Assembly: GCA_016188575.1 (NCBI GenBank)
Contig: JACPHN010000003.1
Coordinates: 1-14,380 of the forward strand
Direction of reading: 5' to 3'
DNA: 14,380 nucleotides
Source: Candidatus Schekmanbacteria bacterium
GTDB lineage: Bacteria > CSSED10-310 > JACPHN01
In this document: positions 7,683 through 14,380 of the stretch, piece by piece
Layout of the letters: the number at the start of each line of letters is the position of its first letter
How positions within the stretch are numbered: the stretch's first letter is position 1
Notes under the pieces: model-generated
What the model was told of the DNA's origin: nothing
The model's database searches: none
The model's input: only the letters and a program-made list of their open reading frames with translations
Program-made: the position numbers and the translations under genes

Positions 7683-9996
7683 ATGTCCGAAACACGTGTA
7701 GTAGATTTTACCGCAAGGAGTGCGGCTCAGCGCCACGGTACAAGAGGAGCGGTGTCCGCCGCAGTTTCTGGCCGAGACCGGGGTGCTGGCGGAAGTGTGC
7801 CGGGGCAGAGGGCTGCTGGACAAGATCCAGAAGCAGGTCCATGTTCCACGAGGCCGGGCCGGAACCTACGAGATATGCGATTTTGTCCTGCCGCTGCTGG
7901 CCCATGCCGTCAGCAACAACCGGTATCTGAAGCATACCTATCAAGAGATGCAAGGCCATGAGGCGGTGCTCGCCGCACTGTGGGGTCGGCAGAACGTTCC
8001 CTCGCGCTCAGCCCTGTCGTGCTGGGCGGCGCAGGTGCCGCCCGCGGCCGTGGAAGCGCTCGGCAGCATTCTGTGGGCGGACTTGCTGGAGCACGGAGCC
8101 CGAGGAGATGTACTCGGGGGGGCTACGACCGGCTCGGGCAGCGCCATCTGCTCTTCGACATCGACGGCACCCGCCAGACAGGGCGCCGGCGAGCGCTGGT
8201 GCAGGGCCCGGAGTATCCGCCGGCGCGCAGGCGCCTCACCGAAAGCTGCGCTCGGGGCTGCAGTGGGCGCAAGCGCGGTGAGGTGGTTCGCAACCGCAGC
8301 GTGACACAACAAGCCCACAGCCGCGAATGGCTGGGCCTCGACGCCGCCCCCGGCAACGGAGAGCTGCTCGCGGAGCTCTCCAGGAGCTGTGAGCGGATCG
8401 ACGCCTATTTGCTCCATCACCAGCTCCAACCGGCTCAGGCGATCGTGAGACTCGATGGAGCTTATGGCCGCGGCGCCTCAGCGCAGATCCTGCGCGAAGC
8501 GGGAGTGGATTTCCTGCTGCGGTGTACGGATTATCGCCTGCTCGATGCGGTTTTGCAGAACGGCACGCTCCCGCAGCTCGAGCCCGAGCGCTTCGAGCCG
8601 GTAGACAGCAACGTAGCACGGCAGCTCTATGAGGTAGGCATGACCCACTGGCCGCAGGTGGTAGAGCCGCCCGATCCGCTCTTTGTGCGGCTCATCGTCA
8701 GCACGCGCCGGCCGCAGCAGGACGAGCGGCGCCGGCCAAAGATCGGAAAACGTGTCGGTTCGCTCATCTACGAGCTCTTCGCTACCAGCCTCCCACCGCG
8801 CGGGTTCATGGCCTCGGACGTGCTGAGCCTGTATCTGGGTCGAGGAGGCTTTGAGAGCACGTTATGGCAAGAGGATCTGGAGCAGAGCTCGGATCGTTGG
8901 GTCTTTACCCGCGGAGACGGAGAGGCCTTGTGGCAGGTGATCAACCAGTGGATCTGGAATCCTCGGCTGCAGTTGGGCCTCCTGGCAAAAAAACCAGCGC
9001 CGCGGTGCATCCTGTGGGCCGAAGCGCTCGCGTCTCGGCGGCCCGGACGCGAGCAGGACGAACCCATCGTGGACCTGCCGCCTGTCCCCCCGCCGCTGGA
9101 GCAGCACGGCGTCGCGCTTCCGCTGCCGGTGCTCGGCCAAAAGCCCTTACCTGCCACAACCGACCCACCCCAGCCGCGAGCGATTGGCTCGGCACCAGCC
9201 AGTGCGGCAGGCAGCTCAGCGGCACAACCTACGGTGCCGGCCTCCGCGGACTGCAAGCTCCAAGAAGCGGCTGCTTTGCCCCCGTCCCTGGAGACCCTCG
9301 CTACGGTAACTTCAGCCAATGGCCGGGGCGCTGGGCGCTTTGCCGCCGCGGACTTCACCTGGCGCGATCCGCGCACGCTGCTCTGTCCGGCCGGCAAGCC
9401 GCTTCGAGCCTCGGAGAGGCGAGCGCAGCCCGGACAGGAACGTATACGATTCGAGGCCCGGGCCGGCGATTGCCGCGCCTGTGCTCTGGCCCACAACTGT
9501 CTTGGCGGCGGTAGTAGCGGCCGGCGAGGCCGCCGCGTCAGTGTTGTCCCACCCCCACGGCGCTCTTCCAAGCTGCCAGGAGAGGTCTCATGCCAGGGTG
9601 TAGCGATGACGCCGAACGCTGCCGCCGAGCGCGCCTCTGTCTCGACCTCCACCGCGCCGGCCCGAGCCGCCCCGGCCCGACCCGCCCCAGCTCCAGGCCC
9701 CGCGCCCCTGCTGTGGGTCGACCTCCCTGCCGCCGCGCTGCGCCGCTTCCTGCCCGCGCTGCTGCTACTGCTGCGTTTCGACCTCGTTCCGCCGCTGGTG
9801 CCGCCGATCTCCCCAGCCCCTCCAGCTCCTCTTTCTCGCGCGCAAGTGGCTCACCGTCGCCTCACCTACCGAGCACAGGCTCCAGCGCAACGCCCTACCC
9901 CAGAACACCGTCGCGGGATCTATCTGCATTCACGGCCTGCCGGCATCGATCTCCGAATACCTTGCACAGCTCGGCCGGGAGCCGCGCGCCGCGTAA
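7683..9996 (+). pseudogene. DDE transposase of the IS4 superfamily, multiple frame changes
   Basis: Start chosen at ATG 7683 (MSETRVVDFTA), just after a strong ribosome-binding site. Sense then runs in frame 1 from about 7735 (QFLAETGVLAEVCRGRGLLD, YEICDFVLPLLAHAVSNN), briefly in frame 2 near 8100, in frame 0 from a run of seven G at 8116-8122, and in frame 1 again from about 9870 to the TAA at 9994. Catalytic acidic residues are visible in order: D in HLLFDIDGTRQT, D in AIVRLDGAYGRG, E in LYLGRGGFESTLWQEDLE (Y-x2-R-x3-E, as in the YREK signature, final K not conserved). A Pro/Ala-rich linker follows, then a Cys cluster (LLCPAGKPL, DCRACALAHNCLG) like the zinc-binding tails of some DDE transposases. 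About 770 residues if repaired. The frame changes mean no active product unless they are sequencing errors or the G7 is a programmed slip site. Confidence 0.72.
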
Positions 9997-10015
9997 ATCC
10001 CCTACTGGTTGCGCA

Positions 10016-10057
10016 TCTCCGCGGCGATTCCGCCCTGAAGGGCGGGGTTTCGGACCG
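10016..10057. repeat. REP-type hairpin unit, right half of the doublet
   Basis: Hairpin CCGCCCTGAAGGGCGG (10030-10045) runs into GGCGGGGTTTCGGACC (10041-10056), the same tail as in the left unit (7515-7529) with one extra base. With the IS and one 12-bp duplicate removed, the order is hairpin, tail, about 25 bp, hairpin, tail. That is a head-to-tail doublet about 100 bp long lying inside the propeller gene. Confidence 0.62.
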
Positions 10058-10059
10058 GC

Positions 10060-11130
10060 TGACGAAGGGATGAAAACTGGAGTGTCGTCCGTTCCGTCCG
10101 ACTCGCACCAGGCCACGTAAACCGCCCCGCGGTGGGCGGCCAACGCTGGCCCATACTTCCGCGTTGGCTCGGCGGCCGCCACCACGGGCACGGCGAAAAA
10201 ATCGGTGTTGCTCCAGTCGCTGGAGACCAGGATCGTGCTTTCGTACGCGATGCGATTCCAAGCGACGTGAACCGGTCCACTGGAGTCAGCGGCTACCACT
10301 ACGTTGGAAACATGAGCATCCATGTAATACATCACATTGACTACCATCGTATCTAGTTTATTCTTCTCCTTGCGCGCAATGAATACTCTGTTCCCGCGAA
10401 AGTCTCGCGTGTCTGTTGACCAGGCGAATACCGACGAGCCATCGGCAGAGATGTCAAAGCCGCCGATCTCAAATATATCCGCGATAGGATCTGAGATCTC
10501 CATCGTCTGCTTCCCAGGCGACATCGAAATGAAGCGAAGGCGTAGAGGCGGCATCAACCACTTGCTCTCGTAGATGGCGATCATCACGTCATTACCATTG
10601 CGAGCTCTAACCACCGGATACATGACGCCGTGCAGGTCTTCATTGAATGGCGCTTCAATATCCAAGTGATGCTCACGCAGCACGTTCATGGAAGACCCGG
10701 ACGCAACACCTATATATTCATGTCCGCTGTTGTGCTGCGTCCATGCTACGACAATCATTCCATCGCGGGATACGGATACTGATGGTGTAGATATTCGTCC
10801 TGGAGATAAATTGCCTATTGGCTTGTCTATGTGACCTACCGTGTCTTCATTAATTGTTGACATAAATACCTTTGAGTTATCCTTGTCTGATGTGGCCTCC
10901 CAAGCCGCTAATACAGACTCTTGGTGATTAGTAGAGGTGATTGAAACGCACGTGTTATCAATGTGGTCATGGTCCAGCGAAATCTCCAATACGTCTCCGA
11001 GCTTTGGGGACCAGGAAGGCTCTGATAATTGTATCTCCCTCGTCCCTGCTCGCACTCCAGTCGCGCAACTAAGGAAAATAACACAGGAAGCGGCTAACAG
11101 TATCCTGTTAGTTACTTGGAACATATCCAT
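10060..11130 (-). pseudogene. Secreted beta-propeller-like protein, main part, cut by REP/IS insertion
   Basis: Start at ATG 11130 (MDMFQVTNRI; ATG 11124 is the alternative). A signal peptide is clear: hydrophobic LLAASCVIFLSCATG, then VRA as a likely signal peptidase I site near residue 28. A lipobox reading at FLSC is weaker. The mature part has about six repeats carrying a V/F-x-A-W-type strand followed by a turn: LAAWEATSDKD (residue ~74), VVAWTQHNSGH (~127), IAIYESKW (~184), VFAWSTDTRDFRGN (~234), VHVAWNRIAYES (~287), VYVAWCESDGTDD (~337). The spacing of about 50 residues suits a six- or seven-bladed sialidase/BNR-type propeller. No Asp-box or catalytic set is obvious, so function is unknown. 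Native sequence ends near residue 357 (PVFIPSSA), where REP sequence begins; the seventh blade is at 7306-7486. The first two-thirds is distinctly AT-richer than all neighbours, suggesting foreign origin. Confidence 0.7.
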
Positions 11131-11444
11131 AGACTACTTCAAGGCAGCAGAATCTTAATCCTGGAGTACGTGGCCGCGCGCACGCAGTGACACCGGAGGA
11201 TCATTTTATCCTGAGCCAACACTGCTTTACGGCTACAAAGCCGTTCTTTTCGCCGTTGGCGTCCAGCAAGACATGCAGCGAATGATACGAAACATAGTCG
11301 TAAATAACTTTCCACATTCGCTACAAATCCGCTCCGCTCTGTCATTCGTATGTCGGGTTGATACAGCGCTCGGATTCGACGCCGTCCGCCCCGGCCTCGT
11401 CCGTCCTTTCGGCCGGCTCGCTCGAGCCGGGAGTGAGACCGCGG
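11131..11444. other. Intergenic stretch between propeller gene and group II intron
   Basis: I see no convincing gene here. Minus-strand frames are open but carry no recognisable protein; one holds an ICSECGK...RCMSC pattern that could be a chance zinc-finger-like string. It contains a perfect palindrome, CCGGCTCGCTCGAGCCGG stem-loop at 11413-11430 (7-bp arms, 4-nt loop). It also contains a small hairpin at 11229-11244. The upstream region and promoter of the propeller gene should lie here, but no confident -35/-10 pair is visible. Confidence 0.5.
11229..11250 (+). terminator. Weak intrinsic-terminator-like hairpin
   Basis: ACGGCT (11229-11234) and AGCCGT (11239-11244) form a 6-bp stem with an ACAA loop, followed by TCTTTT on the plus strand. 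The stem is short and no plus-strand gene ends just before it, so its role is doubtful. Confidence 0.25.
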
Positions 11445-11522
11445 ATAGGGGTAGGAAGAGACGGGTATTCCCCGTCTCCTCCCCCCTCCGAACCCAGCGT
11501 GCGGATCTCCCGCACTGGGCTC
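11445..11522 (-). ncRNA. Group II intron domains V and VI with 3' end
   Basis: Domain V (11490-11522): GAGCCCAG pairs with CTGGGTTC over 8 bp (one G-U pair), carrying the AGC catalytic triad in the 5' strand. The upper stem is TGCGG/CCGCA with a GAGAU loop, and there is the expected 2-nt CG bulge on the 3' side; 33 nt in total. Domain VI (11445-11489): inner stem AGACGGG/CCCGTCT, outer stem with GGGG facing CCCC, and a bulged A (complement of 11452) 8 nt from the end. The 3' terminus ...CCCCTAT obeys the AY rule. The spacing of bulged A and end is what branch-point chemistry requires. Confidence 0.82.
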
Positions 11523-11536
11523 TCCGGTTGGTGGTA

Positions 11537-11903
11537 TTACCTGCATGAGGATTGACGAGCCTTTGCATGGGCCGCGGCTAGTGAGAACAACCCATGTTCG
11601 GCAAAGAAGACATTTGGCCAGCGTTGATGATCACTTCCGCGCCCGCACCCACCACCGCCACGACGTTTGCGCAGAATGGACCGCAGGCGCATCCGTATCC
11701 AGCCGTCGAGCGACGGAAATGCGGTTTTGTAGCTATGCTTGAGGTTTTAAACCATCCTACCAGCGTTCGATTGACGTCGCGAATAATCTCCCCAAGGCTT
11801 TTTCCACTCGTACGACGTGTCTTCTCCCGAACCGCGTCCTTCAGCTTCCGCAGCCTCTTCTTCCGCGGCCAGCGATAGCCGCGTTCGAAGTGATAGCCCA
11901 GGG
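11537..11903 (-). pseudogene. Group II intron reverse transcriptase/maturase, C-terminal fragment
   Basis: Residues in order: LGYHFERGYRWPRKKRLRKL, KDAVREKTRRTSGKSLGEII, RDVNRTLVGWF; then, after a one-base loss near 11745 (TTT AAAAC CTC, where a GAA TAC-type pair is expected), LKHSYKTAFPSLDGWIRMRL, RSILRKRR, a GGGGCGRGS linker, DHQRWPNVFFAEHGLFSL and AAAHAKARQSSCR, stop TAA at 11537-11539. This is the thumb/maturase (domain X) and C-terminal end of bacterial group II intron-encoded proteins. The GWF-x2-h-KHSYKTAFPSLDGWIRMRLR and QRWPNxFFAEHGLFSL blocks are diagnostic. The polymerase palm with YADD is absent. It normally binds its own intron RNA to help splicing and target-primed reverse transcription. 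Here it is a fragment of about 120 residues. Confidence 0.85.
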
Positions 11904-11910
11904 TATGTGT

Positions 11911-12628
11911 TTACGTGGTAGGGGCCTCCGGCAGCTCTCTGGGGATTCCTCGCAGAATGGAGAGGTAGCTCCGCAGCAGCGGATAGACGTAGACCAGCTT
12001 CACCGGGGCGGCGCCCGGTTTGCCGCCCCACTTGCCCCGTCCCGCGGTTTCGCCCAGGAGGAGCCAGCTCGCGGCGCGCGGGCCGATAACCGTAGCGCGC
12101 CAGCCAGTCGGAGGGGAGCTGGCGCGCGGCTGAAGCGAGGACGTGAGAAGCGAGAAATTTCGCATGCATCCAAGGAAAAAGCAAGAAGCGGCTGTTGCCT
12201 CGATCCGTCATCATCAACCGCCGAGTGCGCAGAGATCGCAGAGAAACCTTCGATGGCGAGGACGTGTTGGTGCTGACGCTACCTAGGACGATGGGGCGCG
12301 GATCCCGCAGGGGTGCCGCGATTGCGGGTGGCGCCATGATTTCCTCCTGGGCGGGCAAGGCAGATGCGTTTCGCCGCTGCCAGACGCACCTGGGGGGCGG
12401 AAGCTCGATGACGCCTCCACGGTGGAGCTCCAACAACACGACCCGACAGGCGCGGTCCTTGGGATGGCCGTTGATTTGGCGCCACTCTAGCAGGCGGCAG
12501 ATTTCCAGTAAAAGCGCTCTGCGCGTCATCTGGGGCGGTGCGGCCAAAAGCTGTCGAATCGTCCGGATTTCCGTGGCAGCGAACAGTCGTCCCCGGAACG
12601 TATGTGGGAAGTCGTCGAGATTCATCAA
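11911..12628 (-). pseudogene. DUF4338 (DruA-type) protein, decayed
   Basis: Start ATG at 12625 (MNLDDFPHTFRGRLF); TTG 12628 is the alternative. The N-terminal part reads like the start of DUF4338 proteins: LFAATEIRTIRQLLAAPPQM, TRRALLLEICRLLEWRQING, HPKDRACRVVLLELHRGGVI, ELPPPR, a small helical DNA-binding-like module. After residue ~115 the core of the family is gone (no HYLG region) and a short-repeat insertion lies in its place. Family sequence returns at HAKFLASHVLASAARQLPSD, WLARYGYRPA, then skips about 25 residues and changes frame to ASWLLLGETAGRGKWGGKPG, KLVYVYPLLRSYLSILRG, stop TAA 11911-11913. DUF4338 occurs as DruA in Druantia anti-phage loci and also in insertion-sequence-like settings; no druB-E neighbours are present here. 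It is non-functional as read. Confidence 0.68.
12178..12310. repeat. Short-repeat insertion inside the DUF4338 remnant
   Basis: The minus strand holds CTCTGCGATCTCTGCG at about 12231-12246, two CTCTGCG units followed by GCACTCGGCGGTT. This is the familiar style of dispersed short repeats found between genes in many bacteria (CTCTGCG ... CTCTGCGGTT). Family-like protein sequence is absent from here to about 12310. I read it as a repeat that replaced or entered the gene; exact ends are not visible. Confidence 0.4.
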
Positions 12629-14309
12629 TACTAATGGTCCGCAATGAGGTGGGCGAGCTCGGTGGCGCCGGCCACCGACCTACTTCGGACGGAGAACGAC
12701 ACCGACAAGTCGGCCTTGCCCTCAGTGGCGCCGGCCACGAAGGTGCCGGCGGAGGGTTGCACGCGCGGCGCGGGCGCCCGGCCGCGGGCGGCGGCCATCT
12801 CTGGGCCGGAGGCGTCGATCCGCGAGCGATAGCGGACAGTGCGCGCCCCTGCAGGCTCGACCCTCGTGGCGCGTCAAGAAAGGTGCGAGGCTTACCCCCG
12901 CGCGCGACATTGGGCACGGGCAACCTCTGGTGCCGGCGGGTGGGGAAGCTCTGACCCTGGCAGGCACCAACACCCCCGCGGATGGTGGCAACAGCGCGAC
13001 ACGAATGGCCGAAAGGAAGGCGGTGGCAAGCGCCGCGGGGCTGCGGCGCGCGCGCCGGGAGCTCGGGAGCTGGCGAGGAACCCGAGGGAAGGATGGTAAC
13101 GTCGATCGGATCGAGCTCCTGCTCGCCCGCGGTGAGACCATCATCGGCGGGGGCCAAGCTCAGGCCCACGGCTGGAGACGATCCGCCAACCGCTTCACCT
13201 TGCTCGTCGCCACCCGGTGCTGGCGCGCTCTGCTGTGCCGCCGCGGGATGCTCCTGGCCGGCACGGTCGGCCGTATCGCCAGCGGCCCGCGATTCGCCGG
13301 CAGAGCCATCGCCCAGGGCCGGAGATAGCTCACCCGGGGGCGCGGCTGCCGATGAGCCCAAGAGCAGCGCCGGCGGGCGTTCGCCGCGGCGATGGGCAAG
13401 AAAGACCTGGCATAGCCATTCGAGAAGATCATCGTCGTGCTGCTGCAGGGTCATGATGACCGAGAAGGCACGTGCGACGAACCGGCATCCGCGCTCGCCG
13501 CGGGTGCCGTAGCAGAGCTTGTGAAAGATCACCAGGCAGCGCAGCGCCCGTTCGGCTTCGTTATTGGTGCGCGCAATCCCCTCGTCCTCGAGGAAACGCC
13601 ACGGGTGCAGATGGTTCTTGAGAAGGTTCTTGCCCAGGGCGCGGGCGCGGCGGTCGCCGCTGTCCAGGGCCGCGGTGAAGGCGCTGGTGAAGGCCGTGCG
13701 TAAGCCGGCCGTATGCTCGAGCAGGGTGGCGCGGTCGACCTCGCCGCGGCGAAATCGGTGCCAGTGGGCAAAAAACTCGCTGGTAAGCTGCAACAGTTGC
13801 ACGCCGATTGGCGCTCCCGGGCCGGCGGCCTCCACGAGAGCCTGAAAGTTGCGCTTGAGATGAGCCCAACAGTAGGCCAGTTTGTCATGACGGCGGTAGG
13901 CCCCGTAGCGATCGCAGATGATGACGCCCGGGAAATGTGCGCCGAGAATCTCGCCCAAGACGCTGCCTCCGCGCGTCTTCGCGAGCCGATACAGCGTGAC
14001 CTCGGAGGTGCACGCCACCCACACCCACATCCGCTCCAGACCCAGGCGCCATGTCGTTTCATCAATATGGACTGCCGCGCTTGCGCGCACGTGCTCCTCG
14101 AGCTGCCGATAGGGGTCCGCCAGCGCTTCTCCGGCCTGCAGGCACACGTTTTCGATAGTTCCCAGCGAGATTTCCACGCCGAGGAGCCAGCTCAGCTCTT
14201 CCTGTACCTTGCGACGAGTGAGTCGACTGAGGACGACCAAAAGAACGATGACCACCTGGAGTCGAGGACCAACAGCCTGGCAGGCTTCAGGAGAAAGCTC
14301 CGCGAGCAC
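12279..14309 (-). CDS. tnpC: IS66-family TnpC transposase, 5' part beyond an amber codon and window edge
   Basis: DDE transposase. With residue 1 at GTG 14309, the helical region RLTRRKVQEELSWLLGVEIS is followed by the three acidic residues: D83 in VHIDETTWR, D133 in VIICDRYGAY, E251 in RTNNEAERALRCLVIFHK. The conserved C-terminus reads FSVIMTLQQHDDDLLEWLCQ and ends at about residue 318 (13355). The real protein starts upstream: RLHRCICAKCGRRV at 14310-14348 is the zinc-binding segment, preceded by TAG at 14349-14351 and then PKVGVQTVQ, so the window shows a broken 5' part. Beyond 13355 an Ala/Pro/Ser-rich tail is plausible to about 13050. The frame then stays open by composition to 12279, even running under the DUF4338 remnant on the same strand, and I do not believe that portion. 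Left end and TnpA/TnpB are outside the window; no right inverted repeat was found. Confidence 0.8.
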   Translation of the reverse strand: MLAELSPEACQAVGPRLQVVIVLLVVLSRLTRRKVQEELSWLLGVEISLGTIENVCLQAGEALADPYRQLEEHVRASAAVHIDETTWRLGLERMWVWVACTSEVTLYRLAKTRGGSVLGEILGAHFPGVIICDRYGAYRRHDKLAYCWAHLKRNFQALVEAAGPGAPIGVQLLQLTSEFFAHWHRFRRGEVDRATLLEHTAGLRTAFTSAFTAALDSGDRRARALGKNLLKNHLHPWRFLEDEGIARTNNEAERALRCLVIFHKLCYGTRGERGCRFVARAFSVIMTLQQHDDDLLEWLCQVFLAHRRGERPPALLLGSSAAAPPGELSPALGDGSAGESRAAGDTADRAGQEHPAAAQQSAPAPGGDEQGEAVGGSSPAVGLSLAPADDGLTAGEQELDPIDVTILPSGSSPAPELPARAPQPRGACHRLPFGHSCRAVATIRGGVGACQGQSFPTRRHQRLPVPNVARGGKPRTFLDAPRGSSLQGRALSAIARGSTPPAQRWPPPAAGRPRRACNPPPAPSWPAPLRARPTCRCRSPSEVGRWPAPPSSPTSLRTISIDESRRLPTYVPGTTVRCHGNPDDSTAFGRTAPDDAQSAFTGNLPPARVAPNQRPSQGPRLSGRVVGAPPWRRHRASAPQVRLAAAKRICLARPGGNHGATRNRGTPAGSAPHRPR
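12631..12895. other. Unassigned stretch, open on both strands
   Basis: No recognised gene. The minus strand from about 12880 to TAG 12631-12633 reads RATRVEPAGARTVRYRSRID, ASGPEMAAARGRAP, TFVAGATEGKADLSVSFSVR, SRSVAGATELAHLIADH. The plus strand from ATG 12644 is also open for 62 codons. Third positions coincide on the two strands, so GC at third positions cannot decide between them. AGTGGCGCCGGCCAC-type sequence occurs twice in direct orientation (about 12662 and 12726). It may be the flank of the IS66 element or a small gene fragment. Confidence 0.35.
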
Positions 14310-14380
14310 GCGCCTGCCGCACTTTGCGCAGATACAGCGATGCAGGCGCTATTGCACCGTCTGTACCCCCACCTTCGGAC

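Larger units (their letters stand above)
7531..10015 (+). mobile_element. IS4-superfamily-like insertion sequence inserted in a REP doublet
   Basis: Identical 12-bp copies of ACTGGTTGCGCA lie at 7531-7542 and 10004-10015. They enclose a single transposase gene whose stop (9994-9996) is only 7 bp from the right copy. Duplications of about 10-13 bp are characteristic of IS4-related elements, so these look like target duplications, giving an element of about 2.46 kb. Collapsing them reunites two REP-type hairpin units into one continuous doublet. I could not see matching terminal inverted repeats just inside the 12-mers, which is the main weakness. The ends could instead lie slightly elsewhere, with the 12-mer being part of the repeated REP unit. 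Confidence 0.6.
11445..11903 (-). mobile_element. 5'-truncated group II intron
   Basis: The minus strand carries, in order, the C-terminal end of an intron-encoded reverse transcriptase, domain V and domain VI, ending CCCCTAT at 11445. The 5' ribozyme domains I-III and most of the reverse transcriptase are missing. This is the usual outcome of incomplete reverse transcription at insertion, or of later deletion. The 5' edge at about 11903 abuts the end of the DUF4338 remnant, only about 8 bp from its stop codon. It cannot splice or move by itself. Confidence 0.82.

Noticed and set aside
9590-10120. Open plus-strand frame of 176 codons over the transposase end and REP unit
   Set aside because: Ala/Arg/Pro-rich shadow frame. 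The transposase C-terminus is better read in frame 0 and then frame 1, to the TAA at 9994.
11233-11568. Small zinc-finger gene (ICSECGK...RCMSC) on the minus strand
   Set aside because: The frame overlaps the intron RNA end, has no ribosome-binding site, and the Cys pattern is short enough to be chance.
11911-12628. Druantia anti-phage defence system
   Set aside because: Only a degenerate DUF4338 remnant is present. No helicase or other Druantia components lie nearby, and the gene lacks its core and changes frame.
12890-12895. GCTTAC/GTAAGC as the IS66 end
   Set aside because: GTAAGC is the usual IS66 start, but here it points the wrong way for the right end of the minus-strand tnpC, and no partner repeat is visible.
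2491-14351. Stop-codon reassignment (TAG to Tyr)
   Set aside because: Only two cases, both in genes that are decaying for other reasons, and the window holds no suppressor tRNA. Kept only as a testable coincidence.
1-14380. CRISPR array, diversity-generating retroelement, tRNA/rRNA genes
   Set aside because: No regularly spaced repeats with unique spacers were seen. The reverse-transcriptase piece is of group II intron type with domain V, and there is no template/variable repeat pair. No clover-leaf or rRNA-like sequence was noticed on reading.

Overview
The window is very GC-rich (clearly above 60% G+C except for one island near 10.3-11.2 kb). It looks like part of a large, repeat-laden, high-GC Gram-negative-type genome (Pseudomonadota or Myxococcota would fit; I cannot name the species). 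Almost every gene here is broken, truncated or interrupted. No intact defence, biosynthetic or metabolic operon is visible.

Layout. (1) Positions 1-7069, plus strand: the remains of one giant secreted/surface-type protein, about 2,200 residues when pieced together. It is built of Ig/fibronectin-III-like repeats, a glutamine-amidotransferase-like region and CARDB-like repeats. It is cut by four frame changes, an amber codon, a tandem 33-bp insertion, a hairpin-rich insertion and a 164-bp miniature transposon with a clean 8-bp target duplication. (2) About 7100-7300, minus strand: a scrap of an RHS/YD-repeat protein. (3) 7306-11130, minus strand: a secreted beta-propeller-like gene split in two. 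Its last blade lies at 7306-7486 and the rest at 10060-11130. Between them sits a REP-type hairpin doublet, itself interrupted by a ~2.5-kb IS4-superfamily-like insertion sequence. (4) 11445-11903, minus strand: a 5'-truncated group II intron, with the maturase end of its reverse transcriptase, a foldable domain V and a domain VI. (5) 11911-12628, minus strand: a decayed DUF4338 (DruA-type) gene with internal losses and a short-repeat insertion. (6) 12.6-12.9 kb: an unassigned stretch open on both strands. (7) 13.05-14.38 kb, minus strand: the catalytic part of an IS66-family TnpC transposase running off the window edge.

Taken together this is an insertion graveyard. Insertions are nested (IS in REP doublet in propeller gene; miniature element in surface-protein gene) and abutting (group II intron beside DUF4338). 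Many single-base frame changes could be real decay or uncorrected long-read indels, and the sequence alone cannot settle which. The insertions, target duplications and RNA fold do not depend on that question. I did not find a convincing undescribed functional system. The most informative items are the exactly reversible miniature-element insertion, the split propeller gene with its nested mobile DNA, the intron 3' end whose tail sequence recurs inside the miniature element, and two amber codons sitting where tyrosine is expected.
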